Shown: piece by piece, positions 25,720-35,521 of the stretch | How the letters are laid out: the number at the start of each line of letters is the position of its first letter | Numbering within the stretch: the first letter of the stretch is position 1 | Source: Butyricimonas synergistica DSM 23225 | GTDB lineage: Bacteria; Bacteroidota; Bacteroidia; Bacteroidales; Marinifilaceae | Assembly (NCBI RefSeq): GCF_000379665.1 | Contig: NZ_KB903359.1 | Coordinates: 511,816 to 575,815, forward strand | Reading direction: 5' to 3' | Length of the DNA: 64,000 nt | Notes under the pieces: generated by a model | The model's input: the letters and a program-made list of their open reading frames with translations, nothing else | Databases searched by the model: none | Told to the model about the DNA's origin: nothing | Translations under genes and position numbers: made by a program

Positions 25720-26292
25720 ATGTGTGGCGATTATTTACAAGAGTTAAATCAACGAAAGGACCAAGCGTGGGAAGCATTTTATGCAGATTATTATGCAGCT
25801 TTGTGTGCTTACGCCAACAAGTTTTTGCATTCTCCGTTGGATGCAGAAGATATAGTACAAGATACGTGTGTAAAGGTTTGGGAGTCGGATAGAGTGTTTG
25901 TAACAATGAAGGAATTCACGTGGTATATATATAAATCTATATACACGAATACAATGTATTATTTGCGAAAGCAAAATCTTCATCAGCGTTTATTGCAAAA
26001 TATACAAGAAGAGGAAGTCGTGATGCCTGAAGACGATTTCATCCAAACGATTCGGGAGGAATTGGTTCGGCAATTACATCTGTATATTGAAGAGTTGCCT
26101 CGAGAATCTCAAAAAATTATAAAATTAAGCCTGGAAGGAATGTCCGGGAACGAGATTGCCGAAAAATTAAGTATCAGTTTACATACCGTGAAGTCTCAAA
26201 AGAATCGGAGCTTTAAATATTTGCGAGAAAAATTGTCTAAATCTTATTATGTATCATTGCTTTACATGATATTGTTTGATATTTATTCATAG
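25720..26292 (+). CDS. ECF sigma factor (FecI-like) of the SusCD locus
   Basis: 190 residues from ATG 25720; an in-frame TTG at 25708 is possible but less likely. Region 2 spans about 15-85 (with LDAEDIVQDTCVKVWE) and region 4 about 115-175 (LPRESQKIIKLSLEGMSGNEIAEKLSISLHTVKSQK helix-turn-helix). FecI-type sigma factors are held by a FecR protein and freed by a signal from a TonB-dependent receptor. The next two genes are exactly FecR and an STN-bearing SusC, so the whole signalling chain is present in order. Confidence 0.92.
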   Translation: MCGDYLQELNQRKDQAWEAFYADYYAALCAYANKFLHSPLDAEDIVQDTCVKVWESDRVFVTMKEFTWYIYKSIYTNTMYYLRKQNLHQRLLQNIQEEEVVMPEDDFIQTIREELVRQLHLYIEELPRESQKIIKLSLEGMSGNEIAEKLSISLHTVKSQKNRSFKYLREKLSKSYYVSLLYMILFDIYS

Positions 26293-26376
26293 AAATAAAT
26301 AAAAAAGTTAGTTTTTTTTCCATACCAAATTTACTTTCGAGCATTATAAGAATGTAATGTGCAATAAAAATAATGT

Positions 26377-27525
26377 ATGGAAAAAAGATTTGATGATATA
26401 TTGGGACTGTTAAAAAAATCTTACGGGGAAATTCTTACCCCAGAGGAAGATAAACAGTTTCAACAGTTGATGGAAGATAAACGATTTCGGGAGCTTTATG
26501 ATGAGTTGGAGCGGGGAGATTTGGTGCGAGAGGGAATTGAAAATTGTAAGTTATTTTCTCATTACAAAGGATTCACGGAGTTTAAACGTCTTCGTGGAAG
26601 AAATAAACGACGCAGGTTACGTTTATATGTCATGTTAGGAACTTCTGCTGCTGTCTGTGTTTTGGCAATAAATTTTATTTTCTCGTTTATGTCTTCGTGG
26701 CAAAATGAACATGTATCGTTTGCTACTTCAACTGATATATTCCCCGCGGGAAATGAAGTGCGTTTGCTTTTGGGAAATGGAGATACCGTATCTGTTTCGA
26801 ATGAAAAAAAGGTATTAGAGGATAAGGGCGGCGCCCAAATCAAATTTGAAAATGGAGGTTTGGCGTATATAGCAAAAGAGAAATCCGAAGAAATGGTCTA
26901 TAATGAATTGCTTGTTCCGATTGGAGGTGAATGTTACTTGATTTTGGAAGATAGTTCCAAGGTGTGGGTAAATGCGGATTCCCGTTTAAAATATCCGACC
27001 CATTTTACTGGGGATGAAAGGAGAATCGAATTGGAAGGAGAAGCTTATTTTGAAGTAAAACCGGGTAATAAGCCTTTTATTGTCCAAACCTCGATGGGTG
27101 ATGTGAAAGTATTGGGAACTTCCTTCGGTGTGCGTGTTTATAAACAGGAGGATATGTTGACTACGTTGGTTTCCGGGCGTGTACTTTATCGGGGAAGAGA
27201 TAGTGTACAATTGGTACCGGGAGAGCAAGCTGTGGCTTCTTTATCGGGGAGAATCGGGAAACGGGTCGTGGATGTTGATGAGTACGTGGGATGGAAAAAC
27301 GGTATGTACGTGTTTGACCATCGTCCACTGGAAGAAATTATACGTGATCTGGAACGTTGGTACGGAGTCACAATTACCTTCGTACATTCGGAATTGAAAC
27401 GGTTACCTTTTACTGGATACGTGAAACGGCATGACAAAATCAATATTTTCTTGAAATTATTAGAGAGTACGGGAGAATTGAAATACAAAATAGAAGGGAA
27501 AAATATATTGTTATTTGAAAAATAA
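26377..27525 (+). CDS. FecR family anti-sigma factor
   Basis: 382 residues: short cytoplasmic N-terminus (1-85), a membrane helix (about 86-108, LYVMLGTSAAVCVLAINFIF), the periplasmic FecR domain (about 125-290, with GGECYLILEDSSKVWVNADS and the GEAYFEVKP stretch) and a C-terminal DUF4974-like domain (about 305-380, RPLEEIIRDLERWYGVTI). It transmits receptor state across the inner membrane to the sigma factor 85 bases upstream. Length and domain order are normal for the family. Confidence 0.93.
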   Translation: MEKRFDDILGLLKKSYGEILTPEEDKQFQQLMEDKRFRELYDELERGDLVREGIENCKLFSHYKGFTEFKRLRGRNKRRRLRLYVMLGTSAAVCVLAINFIFSFMSSWQNEHVSFATSTDIFPAGNEVRLLLGNGDTVSVSNEKKVLEDKGGAQIKFENGGLAYIAKEKSEEMVYNELLVPIGGECYLILEDSSKVWVNADSRLKYPTHFTGDERRIELEGEAYFEVKPGNKPFIVQTSMGDVKVLGTSFGVRVYKQEDMLTTLVSGRVLYRGRDSVQLVPGEQAVASLSGRIGKRVVDVDEYVGWKNGMYVFDHRPLEEIIRDLERWYGVTITFVHSELKRLPFTGYVKRHDKINIFLKLLESTGELKYKIEGKNILLFEK

Positions 27526-27608
27526 GACGGAAAGAGGAGATTTCGTTTTCCTAGGACTAGACTCCTGCTTCCCGTGTTTTATTTACTAATTTAATAGTCT
27601 TCAAATTT

Positions 27609-29150
27609 ATGAAAAAAAACAGTATTAGGCAAACAATTCGGGTGCCGTTATTGTGTCGGCATCGAAAAATTTTGAATGTTATGAAATGGAATGTTTTATT
27701 TCTTTTCGTTTTCTGTATGAATTTGTCTGCGACGAGTTTTTCGCAGGATGTGAAAGTTTCACTTGATCTGGAACAGGTTAGCGTAAAAGAATTTTTAAAA
27801 ACAGTTCAGCAACAGACTGGAATTAATTTCTTGTATAATGCTTATCTTGTTGAAGATGTAGAAAAAGTAAGTATACATGTGCAGGATAAGGAATTACGCT
27901 TGGTTTTACAGGACATTCTGTATCCCAAGGGATTGACGTTTGTTTATCAGGAAGGTACGGTAATTATCAAGAAGGCGGAAGAAGTAAAGAAGAGACCCGT
28001 GCAAAAGACCGTGGTCGGAATCGTGCAGGATGTAAAAAAGATTCCACTTGCGGGGGTAACCGTGAGATTAAAGGGAGTAAATATGGGTACATCCACGGAT
28101 ATTAACGGGCGTTATAAGATGTACATAACAGATACGCTCAATACAGTATTGGTATTTTCTTTTGTCGGCATGGAAACTAAAGAAGTTCGTTACCGGGGAA
28201 AAGATACGATTAACGTCACCTTGGAAGAAGACGTGAAAATCGTGGACGAAGTTGTGGTAACGGGATACCAAACTTTGAAAAAGCGTTCACAGGCGGGTTC
28301 TATCAGTGTCGTGAAAGCCGAGGATTTATTGTTGAATGGAACACAAACCTTGGAACAGGCACTACAGGGAAAGATTCCCGGTATGATGGTGATGAACCGA
28401 AGTGGCTTGACTGGTACTCGGCAGCGTATTCGTGTACGGGGTACTTCTACTTTGTTAGGTAATGCGGAACCGGTTTGGGTTGTAGATGGTGTAATCCAGA
28501 CAGATCCGCTTCCTTTTGAGACGAATGATTTGAATAATATTGATTTGAACAGTCAGGATATGATCCGTACTTTCGTGGGTAGTGCTATTTCCTGGTTAAA
28601 TCCAAATGATATTGAAACTATAACCGTTCTGAAAGATGCTGCTTCCACGGCTATTTACGGGACAAAGGCAGCCAACGGGGTCATTGTGATTACGACTAAA
28701 AAGGGAAAAATAGGACGTATGTCGGTAAGTTATTCCGGGAATTTTTCTTTGACTCCGAGAATGACGTATAGTAAGTTAGAATTGATGAATTCTAAACAAC
28801 GTGTAGATGTTTCTCGGGAGGCGTATCAACGGGGATTATTATTAAGCGGTAATCAAGATTTTGGTTACACGGCTTTAGCAAAGGCTTACCGAAATAGGGA
28901 AATATCTTTGGAGAAGTTCCGTTCGGAGGCAGCCAAGTTGGAATCAAATAACACGGATTGGTTTGATATTTTGTTCCGAAATGCGTTTAGCCATAATCAC
29001 AACGTGGGTATTTCGGGTGGAACGGAGCAAGCCACTTATCATGCTTCTTTCGGGTACTCGGAAACTAAAAATACAGCTATTGGTAATGATCAGGTGCAGT
29101 ATACCGGAAACGTGAGTGTATCTGCTATTTGTGGAAATCCGTGTCTTTGA
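27609..29150 (+). pseudogene. SusC/RagA TonB-dependent receptor, N-terminal half (frameshifted)
   Basis: 513 residues: signal peptide (about 20-45), STN signalling domain (about 50-110), carboxypeptidase-regulatory-like domain (about 135-215), TonB-box-like DEVVVTGY, plug domain (about 235-365, ending in TAIYGTKAANGVIVITTKKG) and the first barrel strands. The frame then stops abruptly (ICGNPCL) while the adjoining frame carries on the barrel. One missing base near the T-run at 29128-29130 explains this: with one more T the reading continues as AILWKSVSLSTN. The intact receptor would be about 1188 residues. The STN domain fits signalling to the FecR/sigma pair upstream. Confidence 0.85.
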
Positions 29151-31174
29151 GTACGAATTTGTCAGGTAGTGTGGGTAAAACGAAAGGTTTCGTGGGAACA
29201 GATCCTTTTGGGTATGCCTCTAAAATGAATCGGGCTATTCCCGCTTATAATGAGGATGGCAGTCGGTTCTTTTACAAGAGTGCTGACAACGGATATTTAT
29301 TCAATGTCGAGAATGAATTGGAACATAGTGGTACTGAAAATACGGTAAGTACATTAAACGCCAATGTAAATTTGCGTTGGAGAATTACGGATGATATTTC
29401 TTTTAATACCTCAGTATCTTATAGTGCTTCTGAGACAAATGGTTCCTCCTGGTATTCGGAACGAACAAATTATATTGCCCAAAAGCGTGGATATGATTAT
29501 GGCGCTTTTGAAGCAGGTTCCAAAGAATTCGAAAACTCAAAATTACCTAACGGGGGAGAATATAATAGCAGCCATAATAGTGCAACTTCTTGGAATTGGC
29601 GGAATTCATTGGATTGGATAAAAGTCTTGAATGGAGTTCACTCTTTTTCTGTGATGTTAGGACAAGAGATGTCAAGTACTCAAAACAACGGGTATAAATT
29701 GCAGTCGTACGGGTATATACCGGATAAAGGAAAGATTTTTGTAAATCTTCCAGCTTACACGCAGCATAATGCCGTAGATCCACCTGTAAACGATATGTAT
29801 CGAACTACGCCCACATTAACCGAGTCAGAATCGAATACCTTATCTTATTATTTGACTTTGAGTTATATGTATGATAATCGTTACGCTTTTAATGCCAGTG
29901 TCAGGGGAGATGGAAATAATCGTTTCGGTCAAGATAAAAAGGAACGCTTTCTTCCAGTGTGGGCTTGTGGATTTCGATGGAATTTGGGGTATGAACCTTG
30001 GTTGCAGGGACAGAATATCCTAAGCGATATGAGTGTACGTGTTTCTTACGGGTACCAGGGGAACGTGGCAGAAAATGTAAGTCCGGACCTGATTGCAACC
30101 ATCGTAGAAGATAAAGAGAATTATGACTATAAATTGGCATTGAAAGATTTGCCGGCACCGGATTTGAAATGGGAAAAGACTTCGAACTTGAATGTTGGGA
30201 TCGACTGGAGTTTTTTTAGTAATAAAATTAGCGGTTCATTCGAATGGTATTGGAAGAAAACGACCGATTTGGTGACGGAATTGAAAGTTCCTTACGAGCA
30301 TGGCGTGGATAGTCGCCCCGTGAATGGAGGTAAAATGACGAACACGGGATGGGATGCTAATGTTGGTTTTACTCCGGTACGTACGAAGAATTTTGTCCTT
30401 TCGATGGGATTGACTTTCTCTAGAGTAAATAATAAATTGAAATCTACAATTGAACCAAATAAAACCTGGAAAGAAGCTACCACCGGGAATCTAAATAAAG
30501 ACGGCTATCCCGTTACCAGTTTTTGGGCATTTAAATTTACTGGATTAAATCCAGAGCATGGGGGACCGGAATTTGACACAGAAGGCATAGAAACAGAGGA
30601 AGGGTTGAAAGACGCCACGGTATATATGGCGTATGCAGGAAAAATGGAGCCGGATTTTACAACCGGATTAACACTTTCCATTCGTTATAAGACGTTTTCT
30701 TTATCTTCCGGTTTGTATTTGAGTCTAGGTAATCAACAGTTTATGGCTCCTCCAATGGACTCCTTTAGTTCAATCCCGAGTGAGTACGAGAATATGTCCA
30801 CCGAGTGGTTGGATCGTTGGCGGAAACCCGGAGATGAGAAGTATACGAACGTCCCCTCTTTGCCGGACAAACGAACGAATGCTTTAAAGTGGCAAGCTCC
30901 TAGTACGGAACAAATGTATCCCTATGCAATGTATGCTTATTCCGATATTCGTGTTGTGGATGCTTGGTATATCCGTTGTGGTAGTATATCTTGTTCTTAT
31001 ACTATGCCAGAAAAGTTCTTACCCAATGGGTTACAGAATATGAGTTTCAGTTTTTCCCTTTCCAATCCCTTTCAGATTCGGAGTAAGGATTTCAAAGGAC
31101 GGGATCCGGAAGTAGCATTGGGGGGACAACCTTTGCAACGTGCAATTTCTTTGGGTGTTAGTCTAAGTTTTTAA
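29129..31174 (+). pseudogene. SusC/RagA TonB-dependent receptor, C-terminal barrel (frameshifted)
   Basis: 681 residues in the frame that continues the receptor after the shift at about 29128. It has no signal peptide or own ribosome site and overlaps the upstream half by 22 bases, so it is not an independent gene. The content is outer-membrane barrel strands with the familiar SusC segments WDRW/WLDRWRKPGDEKYTN and a late ISCSYTMPEKFL region, ending with Phe (SLGVSLSF). Eight bases later the SusD gene begins. If the lesion is real, this SusCD system would lack a working outer-membrane channel unless ribosomes slip back one base. Confidence 0.85.
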
Positions 31175-31181
31175 AAATGTA

Positions 31182-32747
31182 ATGATGAAGAATATGAAAA
31201 CTAAAATATTAATTCTATTCCTAAGCTGTGCTTTTGCGGGATGTGATGGTTTTCTGGAAGAACAGAGTCAGACAGAAGTTCGTCCTTCAACGATTTTTGA
31301 TATGGAAAAATTACTGGAAGGTGAGGCTTATTGGACGGAAAGTGATGCCGTATTCACGGATGAAACGGAGATATTCACGGATGATAATATGTGTAATGTT
31401 GTTAGAGATAAAAATACTCAAATACAGAACTTAAAAGAACACGATAAATATAAATATATTTGGAGCAATACCATGTTTAATGATAATGGGGATGGATCCT
31501 CGGATATCGAGTTATGGCAAACTCCGTATAAATATATTAAGGGTGCCAATGTGATTTTAGATTATATTGATGATATGATTGTAGACGGGAAGGAAGGGGA
31601 AGTTCGTCGGGAACATCTTCGGGGAGAAGCCTTCGTGTTGAGGGGATTATATCATTTTTACTTGGTGAATTTTTTCGGATTGCCTTACAATTATGGTGAT
31701 CCTACCCAAAATTTGGGAGTGCCTTTAAAAACCAATAGTGGAGTAACGACAGATGAATATCCGAAACGATCTTCTGTGGCAGAGTGTTACAAGCAGATAG
31801 AACAAGATTTGTTGGAGGGAACTCGGTTGATGTCTGCAAATCGGGACGAGGCTTCGACTAAAATAAAACGAATTGATTACTTGGTAGGAAACGCTTTATT
31901 GTCACGTATGTATCTTTATATGGAGAATTGGGATAAGACGATTGATTATGCGGATTCCGTACTAATAGCTCAACCTGATTTACTGATGTTTTCTGAAAAC
32001 CCGAATGAATATATTTATTCCCAGTATGGAAATTGTGAAATATTATGGGCAATGCCTTCGACTTTTGCTGCAGATATTCCTTTGGTAAGTTCAAGAAGAA
32101 CACAGTACCCTTATACGGCATCAAATGATCTTATAAATACGTTTAATAAAGATTTGGCGGTCGGAGAGATAGACCTTCGTGTAATGACACAAGATGAGGA
32201 TAATCCGAATTACCCAGGATTTGATGGGCGTAATGTGACTTTCTTGCAGACTGGTGGAGAAACTCTTTATGGTGATAATTATACAAAACTTGGAGTTGTA
32301 GAATACTATGTGATATATAAAGGATATAAATGGACTGGAATGAGAACAGCCGAGTTGTATTTGAATCGGGCAGAAGCTTATATTCAAAAATATATTCGGG
32401 AAGGAAATACAAGTGATGCTCAGGCGGCACTAGATGATTTGAATCGTTTGAGACGTCATCGTTTGGATCCGAATGGGTTTACGGAAAAAATGCTCTCCGA
32501 TTACTCGGACGGGTGGGCTTTGTTGGAATTTTGCTGGCGGGAACGTCGGCGGGAATTATGTGGAGAGGGGAATCATCGTTGGTTTGATTTAAGACGCCAG
32601 GGAATGCCCCAGATCACGCATATATATTTAGATAATACTGGTTTCCAATCGGAGTATGTACTGCAGAAAGAAGATTCTCGTTATGTATTACCAATACCAC
32701 AGAATGTACTTGACCGGAATCCGGATTTGAAGCAAAATAAATATTAA
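31182..32747 (+). CDS. SusD/RagB family nutrient-binding lipoprotein
   Basis: 521 residues with a lipobox (FAGC, Cys21), so a surface lipoprotein that caps the SusC barrel and binds its cargo. The helical TPR-like core shows the usual EAFVLRGLYHFYLVNFFGLPY segment, and the C-terminal half has RRELCGEGNHRWFDLRRQG, near-diagnostic for the family. It starts 8 bases after the SusC stop. The ligand cannot be told; there are no glycoside hydrolases or polysaccharide enzymes nearby, which points away from a standard polysaccharide-utilisation locus. Confidence 0.95.
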   Translation: MMKNMKTKILILFLSCAFAGCDGFLEEQSQTEVRPSTIFDMEKLLEGEAYWTESDAVFTDETEIFTDDNMCNVVRDKNTQIQNLKEHDKYKYIWSNTMFNDNGDGSSDIELWQTPYKYIKGANVILDYIDDMIVDGKEGEVRREHLRGEAFVLRGLYHFYLVNFFGLPYNYGDPTQNLGVPLKTNSGVTTDEYPKRSSVAECYKQIEQDLLEGTRLMSANRDEASTKIKRIDYLVGNALLSRMYLYMENWDKTIDYADSVLIAQPDLLMFSENPNEYIYSQYGNCEILWAMPSTFAADIPLVSSRRTQYPYTASNDLINTFNKDLAVGEIDLRVMTQDEDNPNYPGFDGRNVTFLQTGGETLYGDNYTKLGVVEYYVIYKGYKWTGMRTAELYLNRAEAYIQKYIREGNTSDAQAALDDLNRLRRHRLDPNGFTEKMLSDYSDGWALLEFCWRERRRELCGEGNHRWFDLRRQGMPQITHIYLDNTGFQSEYVLQKEDSRYVLPIPQNVLDRNPDLKQNKY

Positions 32748-32764
32748 CTTAACAAGTACGAGAT

Positions 32765-33736
32765 ATGAAAATAGTGAATTTAAAATATTTGTGGATCGTA
32801 AGTGCGATACTTTTGTGTACCGGGTGCTACAAAGAAGACGGGAAACTTTCTCCAAGTAATAATCCTGAGGATTTGCTTTCTATACCTCAAGGGACACATG
32901 ATTATGACGATATAATTGTAGACTGGTATGAAAAATATGGTTTTACGGCATTGTATATCTTTGAAAATAAAGATATATACTGGAGTAATGAAACCTGGTT
33001 GGAGGGAGGAACTGGACAAATGGATTCTGAAATTATAACGGGAAATGAGATTGGAACACCGGGAGACCAGAAATACGTGGGGGAATGGTGTGATATGTTT
33101 GATCGGATTTTATTAAGTCATTATCCTGATAATTTTATTGCTAAAGCGATGCCTTTTCGGGTTTTTATTTGTTCAAAATTGTTGTATGCAGCCGTAGATC
33201 GCTATTCATGGACACCAGAAGAAGGATATAAATATACTTACGAGGAAATATTGACATATGAGGGATACGACAATATTGTAGTGAGTGGTGCCAGTGCTAA
33301 AATTCATTCATTAACCCAGGAAGAAAAGTTAACTCTTTCGCAAGGGGTAAATTCTTATTTATTGAGTAGGATTGCAGATAAAGAACTAATTGTTATCCCC
33401 GATGAATTTTTTGAAGTGAGTGTTTATGAAAATAAAAATTATTATGGAGTAAGATTGTTTGAGAACGGGTATTTGAATTATGAAGATATAAATGCTGTAA
33501 AATCGACGTTTAAAAAACAAGATTTAATCTCCTACTTCAAATTACTGGGTTATCCTTTGGAAGTGTTGGAGGGTGAACCAGAAGATTATGTGGATAGTTT
33601 TCTGCCCTCAGTGCAAGGATTGTTTAATCGCCCGGAAGGCATGAAATGCAAACAAAAATATGATATACTGGTGAAGGCGGTTAAAGATGCCGGGATAAAA
33701 ATAGAAGATATACAAAATCCGTCTATACTAAATTAG
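32765..33736 (+). CDS. Lipoprotein of unknown function next to SusD
   Basis: 323 residues with a lipobox (LLCTGC, Cys21) and an acidic, aromatic-rich body. The early segment DDIIVDWYEKYGFTALYIFENKD resembles the start of the zinc-binding metallopeptidase-like lipoproteins often coded beside SusD, but no HExxH motif is present anywhere. It is therefore either a non-catalytic relative or a different family. The 17-base gap from SusD supports co-expression and a surface role in the same complex. A hairpin (33763-33799) separates it from the ABC genes. Confidence 0.7.
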   Translation: MKIVNLKYLWIVSAILLCTGCYKEDGKLSPSNNPEDLLSIPQGTHDYDDIIVDWYEKYGFTALYIFENKDIYWSNETWLEGGTGQMDSEIITGNEIGTPGDQKYVGEWCDMFDRILLSHYPDNFIAKAMPFRVFICSKLLYAAVDRYSWTPEEGYKYTYEEILTYEGYDNIVVSGASAKIHSLTQEEKLTLSQGVNSYLLSRIADKELIVIPDEFFEVSVYENKNYYGVRLFENGYLNYEDINAVKSTFKKQDLISYFKLLGYPLEVLEGEPEDYVDSFLPSVQGLFNRPEGMKCKQKYDILVKAVKDAGIKIEDIQNPSILN

Positions 33737-33762
33737 TAAGTATTAAGATTGTAAAGTAGATG

Positions 33763-33799
33763 AAAGTATCACCCGGAAACGGATTTCGGGTGGTACTTT
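33763..33799 (+). terminator. Hairpin between the SusCD part and the ABC part of the locus
   Basis: AAAGTATCACCCG (33763-33775) pairs with CGGGTGGTACTTT (33787-33799) with one G-T pair, around an 11-base loop. Little T-run follows, so it may be a partial terminator or an RNA-processing/stability element that sets different expression of the two halves. Confidence 0.5.
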
Positions 33800-33830
33800 A
33801 AGAGAGTGTTGTATGTAAAATTAAGGTATT

Positions 33831-34760
33831 ATGGAAAAATCGATTGTAAAAGTGGAACATGTATCGCATCGTTATAGTGTGCAATGGGCGGTGCGGGACA
33901 TCAGTTTCGAGATCCCTCAACGGGGAATATATGGGTTACTGGGATCCAATGGAGCTGGTAAGTCAACGGTAATGAATATCATATGCGGGGTTATCAAGCA
34001 AACAGAAGGATGTGTATTTATCGACGGGAAAGATACCCGTTTAGATCCTATTGGTGCGAAGCTTCATATAGGTTTCTTACCACAGAAACCGCCCTTGTAC
34101 GGGGACCTGACGGTCGAGGAGTATTTAAGCCATACAGCTGACATTCGTTGGGTTCCTGAACAAGATATTAAAACGGCAGTAAATGAAGTGTTGGATTTAT
34201 GCGCTATTTCTCATTTTCGCAAACGTTTGATTAAGAATTTGTCCGGAGGGTATCAACAGCGCGTGGGAATAGCCCAAGCTATTATTCATAAACCGGATTT
34301 AGTTGTATTTGATGAACCGACAAATGGATTGGATCCAAACCAAATTGTGGAAATTCGTCACCTGATTCGGGATATTGCGGAAGAACGTACCGTGTTACTT
34401 TCCACTCATATTTTGCGAGAAGTGCAAGCCGTTTGCGATAATATATTGATGATCGAGCAAGGAAAATTAGTATTTATGGGGACGGTAGATGAATTTGACA
34501 ACTATATCGTGCCAAACACTATTTACCTGACCATGAAAAATGCTCCGGCTATAGAGGTCTTGAAAGGTATTACTGGTTTAACGAGCGTGGAGAAATTGGA
34601 AAACGGAGCATTCCGTGCTCATTTCTCTGATTCCCAAGAGGCTATGGAGCAGATCGTGGAACAGAGTGCTGCCAATCAATGGCATTTGACAGAAATGAGA
34701 TTGGAAAAAAGTTCTCTCGATACGATTTTTGCCGAGCTATCTAAAAAAGCACGGAGATAA
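33831..34760 (+). CDS. ABC transporter ATPase, GldA-like (copy 1)
   Basis: 309 residues with Walker A GSNGAGKST (38-46), Q-loop LPQKPP, signature LSGGYQQR (137-144) and Walker B LVVFDEP (157-163), all intact, plus a C-terminal extension (about 225-309) ending LDTIFAELSKK. It fits the GldA/CcmA-type ATPases that drive ABC-2 permeases. The following permease/GldG genes are its natural partner. It is closely similar, segment by segment, to the ATPase at 37149, so the module was duplicated in tandem. Confidence 0.93.
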   Translation: MEKSIVKVEHVSHRYSVQWAVRDISFEIPQRGIYGLLGSNGAGKSTVMNIICGVIKQTEGCVFIDGKDTRLDPIGAKLHIGFLPQKPPLYGDLTVEEYLSHTADIRWVPEQDIKTAVNEVLDLCAISHFRKRLIKNLSGGYQQRVGIAQAIIHKPDLVVFDEPTNGLDPNQIVEIRHLIRDIAEERTVLLSTHILREVQAVCDNILMIEQGKLVFMGTVDEFDNYIVPNTIYLTMKNAPAIEVLKGITGLTSVEKLENGAFRAHFSDSQEAMEQIVEQSAANQWHLTEMRLEKSSLDTIFAELSKKARR

Positions 34761-34789
34761 TAGTTGTTCATCTAAAAGTATATAGAATT

Positions 34790-35521
34790 ATGAAAGTGAT
34801 ATATAAAATAGCGAAACGGGAATTGCAAATGCTTTTCTACTCACCGATAGCTTGGTTATTATTATTGTGTTTTGCCATTCAGACTGGGATTATTTTTTCC
34901 GAACTTTTCGGGAGTTTGGTGAGAGATGCTAATGAATATGGGCACGCCTGGAGAGCTTCCAAGACTCTGTTTGCTTTCGGAGATCAAGGTGAAGGGCTAT
35001 GGATACAGGTACAAAGTTTCTTGTATTTTTATATTCCGTTGTTGACCATGGGAATGGTAAGTAAGGATTTAAGCAGCGGATCAATTAAATTGTTGTATTC
35101 TTCGCCTATTAGTAGTTTGCAGATCATTTTGGGTAAATATCTGTGTATGGTGTTTTATGCCTTGATATTGATGGCAATATTAAGCATTTATTTGATTATA
35201 GCTTGGTGCACGGTAGAGAATTTTGAGGAAGCATGGATTTTGACCGGATTCTTGGGTGTATTTTTACAAACTTGTACCTATATGGTGATAGGAATCTTTA
35301 TGTCCAGTCTAACTTCTTACCAAATTATTGCAGCTGTCGGGACATTCTTGATTTTTATGTTGATGAGTATGGTCGGAGGGATGGGGCAGCAATACGATCT
35401 TGTACGAGATATTACTTATTGGTTGTGTATCAACGGGAGGTCTTCTACTTTCATCCAAGGTATGTTATGCAGTGAAGATTTGATTTATTTTCCAGTAGTA
35501 ATTGCTATGTTTTGGCATTGA
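34790..35521 (+). CDS. ABC-2 permease, GldF-like (copy 1, truncated by frameshift)
   Basis: 243 residues with about six membrane helices and the ABC-2 permease segment TMGMVSKDLSSGSIKLLYSSPISS. The C-terminus stops inside the last helix (FPVVIAMFWH). In the paralog at 38109 the same helix runs on without a stop (FPIVTALFLALTIIRL) into a GldG-like domain. Adding one T to the TTTT run at 35510-35513 restores AMFLALTVIRL and joins this gene to the next. GldF and GldG are separate genes in Flavobacterium, but here the break halves a helix, so I read it as a frameshift rather than a natural boundary. Confidence 0.8.
   Translation: MKVIYKIAKRELQMLFYSPIAWLLLLCFAIQTGIIFSELFGSLVRDANEYGHAWRASKTLFAFGDQGEGLWIQVQSFLYFYIPLLTMGMVSKDLSSGSIKLLYSSPISSLQIILGKYLCMVFYALILMAILSIYLIIAWCTVENFEEAWILTGFLGVFLQTCTYMVIGIFMSSLTSYQIIAAVGTFLIFMLMSMVGGMGQQYDLVRDITYWLCINGRSSTFIQGMLCSEDLIYFPVVIAMFWH

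Noticed and set aside
29120-29150. Programmed -1 ribosomal frameshift in SusC
   Set aside because: The site has only a short T-run before G and no X-XXY-YYZ heptamer or obvious downstream structure; a one-base deletion or sequence error is simpler.
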